Assembly (NCBI RefSeq): GCF_003703975.1
Contig: NZ_QTJY01000004.1
Coordinates: 1 to 64,000 of the forward strand
Length of the DNA stretch: 64,000 nucleotides
Reading direction: 5' to 3'
Source: Larkinella soli
GTDB taxonomy: Bacteria; Bacteroidota; Bacteroidia; Cytophagales; Spirosomataceae
The notes under the pieces were generated by a model. It searched no databases and was not told the origin of the DNA. It saw only the letters and a list, made by a program, of their open reading frames with translations. Shown one piece after another: positions 60,489 to 64,000 of the stretch (positions are counted from its first letter, which is position 1; each line of letters begins with the position of its first letter). The translations under genes and the position numbers were made by a program.

Positions 60489-61262
60489 ATGCTTACGCCC
60501 GTTGTCAGGACGATCCTGCTCATCAATGTTGGATTATTTTTTGTGGAGTCATCCGGAATCGACCTGATCAGGACATTCGGGCTTTACTCGTTTCTGTCCC
60601 CGGCATTTGCTCCGCACCAGCTCATAACTCACATGTTTTTGCATGCGGGATTTGGTCACATATTCAGCAATATGCTGGGGCTGATCGTCTTTGCTCCCAT
60701 GCTGGAGCGGGTCTGGGGAAGTAAGCGGTTTACGATATTTTACTTCGTTACCGGCATTGGTGCCGGATTATTATTTTCGGGGATAAACTATTTTGAAGCC
60801 AGCCAGTTACGTGAATCAGTGGCAGCCTTTCAGGCGAACCCTACACCCCAGGCGCTGGAAGTTTTTCTGTCGGACCACGGCTTGCTGGCTCAGGCCGACG
60901 GCTTTTTAAGTGAATTTGAAGACAATCCGGGCGATCCGTCGTATATAAGAGGGTCCTTACGGCTTGTCAATAGTTATTACCAGCAGCAGATCGGAGTACC
61001 GATGGTCGGGGCTTCGGGGGCGATTTTCGGAATATTGATGGCATTTGGATTATTATTCCCAAATACCGAACTTTTCCTACTATTTCCGCCGATTCCGATT
61101 AAGGCGAAATATCTGGTGGCGTTTTACGGCGCGTACGAGTTGTACTCGGGCATCTATCGGGCGCAGGCCGACAACGTGGCCCACTTTGCGCACATCGGTG
61201 GTATGCTGTTTGCCTTTTTGCTGGTTAAGTATTGGGGTACACAACGCAAAAATTTTTATTGA
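60489..61262 (+). CDS. Rhomboid intramembrane serine protease, first of a tandem pair
   Basis: The 257-residue polytopic protein has the rhomboid catalytic Ser176 in GASGAIFG, His235 in AHIGGML, and the HAGFGHIFSNM loop (about residues 52-62) that builds the oxyanion region. Rhomboids cut substrates inside the membrane. An unusual hydrophilic insertion of about 65 residues (101-170) separates the second and third core helices. It starts 33 bp after mutL; the next rhomboid gene begins 3 bp after its stop. Confidence 0.9.
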   Translation: MLTPVVRTILLINVGLFFVESSGIDLIRTFGLYSFLSPAFAPHQLITHMFLHAGFGHIFSNMLGLIVFAPMLERVWGSKRFTIFYFVTGIGAGLLFSGINYFEASQLRESVAAFQANPTPQALEVFLSDHGLLAQADGFLSEFEDNPGDPSYIRGSLRLVNSYYQQQIGVPMVGASGAIFGILMAFGLLFPNTELFLLFPPIPIKAKYLVAFYGAYELYSGIYRAQADNVAHFAHIGGMLFAFLLVKYWGTQRKNFY

Positions 61263-61265
61263 GTG

Positions 61266-62186
61266 ATGAGTGGACTGTTCGACGACTTCCGGAGCGAATT
61301 CAACAAGCCAAACAATACGTTGGTTCAGTTGATTCTGATTAATACGATTGTCTTTCTGCTGTTGCTGATCCTGAAGGTCGTCCTGACACTGGGTCAGACG
61401 TCGGGTGTGTATCACCTGATCGTCGAGCAACTGCGGCTTCCGGCCTCCCTGGGTACGTTCATTGCCCGTCCCTGGACGATGATCACGTATTTCTTTACGC
61501 ACGAGGACGTATTTCACATCCTCTTCAACATGCTGTTTCTGTACTGGTTCGGCCGGCTGATCGATGAATACCTCGGCAACCGGCGGCTGGTGGCCCTGTA
61601 TATGCTGGGCGGTCTGGCCGGAGGGCTGGCCTATATGGCTATTTTCAACCTCCTGCCCTACTTTCACGACCAGGTGGCCGACTCCGGCATGATGGGCGCT
61701 TCGGCGGCCGCCTTCTCGGTGGCGGTCGGTGCCTCCACCCTGCTCCCCAACTACACGTTTCATCTGCTGTTCTTCGGCCCTGTCCGGATCAAATACATCG
61801 CCTTCTTTTACATCGTCCTGTCGCTGGCGCAGTCCATCGGTCCAAATGCCGGCGGTAATCTGGCTCACCTCGGCGGAGCGCTGGTCGGTTTTGTGTTTGT
61901 GAAGCTGCTTCAAAGCGGTACGGACCTCGGACAGCCCATTTACTGGGTCATGGACGGCTGGCAGGGCCTGTTCCGGAAGAAACCGCCGGTTAAGGTATCT
62001 TATCGGCAGCGGAGCAATGCCAGCATGAGCGCCGGCTCTTATTCGGCTCCCGCGTCTTCCTCATCGGTCGCCATGCCCGATCAGGATGAAATCGATGCCA
62101 TTCTTGATAAGATCTCCCGTTCCGGCTACGAAAGCCTGACCCGGGAAGAGAAGCAGAAACTGTTCAGAGCCAGCCAGAGAAACTAA
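61266..62186 (+). CDS. Rhomboid intramembrane serine protease, second of a tandem pair
   Basis: The 306-residue protein with start ATG at 61266 (a GTG lies one codon upstream) has Ser146 in GASAAAF and His201 in NLAHLGGAL, about six membrane helices, and a hydrophilic C-terminal tail of about 95 residues (from about 215: YWVMDGWQGLFRKKPPVKVS ... ILDKISRSGYESLTREEKQKLFRASQ). The tail resembles the short DUF6576-like cytoplasmic ends seen on Bacteroidota rhomboids. It is probably co-transcribed with mutL and the first rhomboid gene. Confidence 0.9.
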   Translation: MSGLFDDFRSEFNKPNNTLVQLILINTIVFLLLLILKVVLTLGQTSGVYHLIVEQLRLPASLGTFIARPWTMITYFFTHEDVFHILFNMLFLYWFGRLIDEYLGNRRLVALYMLGGLAGGLAYMAIFNLLPYFHDQVADSGMMGASAAAFSVAVGASTLLPNYTFHLLFFGPVRIKYIAFFYIVLSLAQSIGPNAGGNLAHLGGALVGFVFVKLLQSGTDLGQPIYWVMDGWQGLFRKKPPVKVSYRQRSNASMSAGSYSAPASSSSVAMPDQDEIDAILDKISRSGYESLTREEKQKLFRASQRN

Positions 62187-62385
62187 AGCCTCAAATTGTA
62201 TTTTTCGAAAATACGGAAACATCTAACAGGGAACCTTCAGGGTTTTTATTCTGGCGCGCGGCATAATCAAACCAGCGCTTTTGCTGCTGAAATACTCTTT
62301 TCCGCCTTCAATCCATACGATTTTTACCGCATCTGTGCCATTCGCTTTTTAAACGGGTAAGTAGCGTTGATTTGTAAAATTTTTG

Positions 62386-62393
62386 TACTTTCG
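62386..62393 (+). promoter_or_regulatory. Possible -7 element for dxs
   Basis: TACTTTCG differs from TAnnTTTG by one base and is 89 bp upstream of the dxs start; a TTG lies 16 nt before it (62367-62369). The remainder of the 295-bp gap 62187-62481 shows no gene or further clear signal. Confidence 0.45.
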
Positions 62394-62481
62394 CCCGGTC
62401 AAGCTTCCATGACTTAACGCTGGAAAACAGTTTGTTACTACGGTTTGTTAATGGAAGACATAAATTACCATCCAACCTGCT

Positions 62482-64000
62482 ATGTTGATCACTCCCGGCA
62501 AGCTGCTCGCTAAGATTAACGCTCCGGACGACCTCCGTAACCTGGACCGAACCGAACTCCCGCAAGTCTGTGCCGAACTGCGTCAGTTTATCATCGATAA
62601 TGTTTCGGTCTATGGAGGGCATTTTGGCGCCAGCCTGGGAGTCGTTGAACTGACGGTTGCCCTCCATTATGTTTTCAATACGCCGGACGACCAGCTCGTG
62701 TGGGACGTCGGGCATCAGGCTTACGGACATAAAATCCTGACCGGCCGGCGGGACAGCTTCTATACCAACCGCTTTTACGGGGGACTTTCCGGTTTCCCGA
62801 AACGGAAGGAAAGTCCTTATGATTCTTTCGGCGTCGGCCATTCCTCGACCTCCATCTCGGCGGCACTGGGGATGGCGGTGGCGTCACAGCTTCAGAATTA
62901 CCCGAAGCGCCACCATCTTGCCGTGATCGGCGACGGTGCCATGACCGCCGGTCTGGCCTTCGAAGGCATGAATCATGCCGGCTCGACGGATGCGGACCTG
63001 CTCATCGTCCTGAACGACAACTGCATGTCCATCGACCCCAACGTGGGGGCCCTGCGTGAATACCTGACCGACATTACCACCTCGCCGACGTACAACAAGA
63101 TGAAGGACGAGGTCTGGAATCTGCTGGGCAAGATGAGCAAATTCGGCAAAAGCGCGCAGGAGATCGTTTCCAAAATCGAGTCGGGCCTCAAATCGACGCT
63201 GCTTCATCAAAGCAACCTGTTCGAATCGCTGCACCTGCGGTATTTCGGCCCCATCGACGGCCATGACATCGACCATCTGGTGAGCGTCATGAACGATCTG
63301 AAGGACATCCCCGGCCCGAAACTGCTGCACTGCCTGACCGTCAAGGGGAAAGGCTACAGCCCCGCTGAAAAGGACCAGACCAAATGGCACGCGCCGGGGC
63401 TGTTCGACAAGGTGACGGGCGAGATAAAAAAGAAAGTCTACGATAAACCCCAGCCGCCCAAATACCAGGACGTTTTCGGGCATACGCTGGTCGAGCTGGC
63501 CGAAAAGAACGACAGGATCGTCGGGGTGACACCCGCCATGCCTTCCGGCTCGTCGATGAACATCATGATGAAAGCCATGCCCGAACGGGCCTTCGACGTC
63601 GGGATCGCCGAGCAGCACGCCGTGACGTTCTCGGCCGGGATGGCGACCCAGGGGCAGGTGGTATTCTGCAATATTTACTCGACCTTCATGCAGCGGGCCT
63701 ACGACCAGGTCATTCACGACGTCTGCATCCAGGAACTGCCGGTCATTTTCTGTCTGGACCGCGCCGGTTTTGCCGGCGCCGACGGCCCCACTCACCACGG
63801 CGCCTACGACCTGGCGTATATGCGGTGCGTTCCGAACATGATCGTATCGGCGCCGATGAACGAACAGGAACTGAGAAACCTGATGTATACCGCCCAGTCG
63901 GACGAAGTGCAGCAGGGAGGCCGGGCCTTTACGATCCGGTATCCGCGCGGGGAAGGGGTTATGCCGAACTGGCGGACTCCGCTGGAAAAGGTCGAGATCG
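62482..64000 (+). CDS. dxs: 1-deoxy-D-xylulose-5-phosphate synthase, truncated by the window edge
   Basis: DXS condenses pyruvate and glyceraldehyde 3-phosphate, using TPP, in the first step of the MEP isoprenoid pathway. The first 506 residues are present. After MLITPGKLLAKINAPDDLRN come the GHFGASLGVVELTVALHYVF region, VWDVGHQAYGHKILTGR, and the TPP-binding GDGAMTAGLAFEGMNHAG with ND downstream. YFGPIDGHD and the second domain with FDVGIAEQHAVTFSAGMA follow, then DGPTHHGAYDLAYMR. No frame break is seen, so the missing end is only due to the window boundary. The product also feeds thiamine and pyridoxal synthesis and the carotenoids hydroxylated by CrtZ. Confidence 0.95.
   Translation, partial: MLITPGKLLAKINAPDDLRNLDRTELPQVCAELRQFIIDNVSVYGGHFGASLGVVELTVALHYVFNTPDDQLVWDVGHQAYGHKILTGRRDSFYTNRFYGGLSGFPKRKESPYDSFGVGHSSTSISAALGMAVASQLQNYPKRHHLAVIGDGAMTAGLAFEGMNHAGSTDADLLIVLNDNCMSIDPNVGALREYLTDITTSPTYNKMKDEVWNLLGKMSKFGKSAQEIVSKIESGLKSTLLHQSNLFESLHLRYFGPIDGHDIDHLVSVMNDLKDIPGPKLLHCLTVKGKGYSPAEKDQTKWHAPGLFDKVTGEIKKKVYDKPQPPKYQDVFGHTLVELAEKNDRIVGVTPAMPSGSSMNIMMKAMPERAFDVGIAEQHAVTFSAGMATQGQVVFCNIYSTFMQRAYDQVIHDVCIQELPVIFCLDRAGFAGADGPTHHGAYDLAYMRCVPNMIVSAPMNEQELRNLMYTAQSDEVQQGGRAFTIRYPRGEGVMPNWRTPLEKVEI

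Noticed and set aside
62482-64000. Truncated dxs pseudogene
   Set aside because: The frame is open to the last base; the gene is only cut by the window edge.

Overview
The window looks like chromosomal backbone of a Bacteroidota (Bacteroidetes) bacterium, most likely a Cytophagales/Spirosomaceae-type organism. This rests on several signals. The promoters are of the Bacteroidota type (TAnnTTTG at -7, for example upstream of the rRNA operon at 163-193). There are lineage-typical families: a GldJ-like lipoprotein, DUF4292 and DUF4421 proteins, a DUF4175-like coiled-coil protein, a GT3-type glycogen synthase and a TonB receptor with a carboxypeptidase-like N-terminal domain. Shine-Dalgarno sequences are mostly weak or absent. 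The genus cannot be fixed, because only about 27 bases of 16S rRNA are present.

Left part (1-20 kb): the 5' end of a 16S rRNA gene leaves the window on the left. It is followed rightwards by pruA, thrC and a TPR protein. At 5.2-5.65 kb an AT-rich gap holds a dense cluster of DnaA boxes and is the best candidate for the chromosomal origin, oriC. Next come a lipoprotein, a methyltransferase and mnmG (gidA, a classic origin neighbour). A parS-like palindrome lies just upstream of mnmG at 10.1 kb. The rRNA operon is transcribed away from the proposed origin, as expected for co-orientation with replication. Then follow a very large DUF4175-like membrane/coiled-coil protein, a small hypothetical protein, a ComF-like phosphoribosyltransferase, a GldJ-like lipoprotein and mfd.

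Middle part (20-43 kb): a four-gene minus-strand cluster resembles an aromatic/quinone detoxification operon (MhqO-like ring-cleaving dioxygenase, MhqD-like esterase, muconolactone-isomerase-like protein, and oddly a barstar-like protein). Its promoter overlaps two palindromes. Divergent from it, a TPP riboswitch controls a TonB-dependent receptor, which is therefore probably a thiamine or thiamine-precursor importer. Further on are a cystathionine gamma-synthase-like enzyme, prfB with its programmed +1 frameshift, lpd, a secreted protein built of four ~135-residue repeats, a GT2 glycosyltransferase, kdsC, an epimerase, a class IV aminotransferase, ettA, a DUF349 protein and glycogen synthase.

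Right part (43-64 kb): purU, an AsmA-like protein translationally coupled to a DUF4421 protein, a sodium:sugar symporter, cutC, a DUF2795 protein, crtZ and an AlbA_2-domain regulator. Then comes a TPR / DUF4292 lipoprotein / EnvC-like envelope cluster, panB coupled to an RluA-type pseudouridine synthase, a 52-residue membrane protein, mutL with altered endonuclease motifs, two tandem rhomboid proteases, and dxs running off the right edge. No insertion sequences, prophage genes, tRNAs or CRISPR arrays were seen. The most notable content is the origin region (oriC, parS-like site, mnmG, rRNA operon), the riboswitch-controlled receptor, the mhq-like operon with its orphan barstar, and the four-repeat secreted protein.
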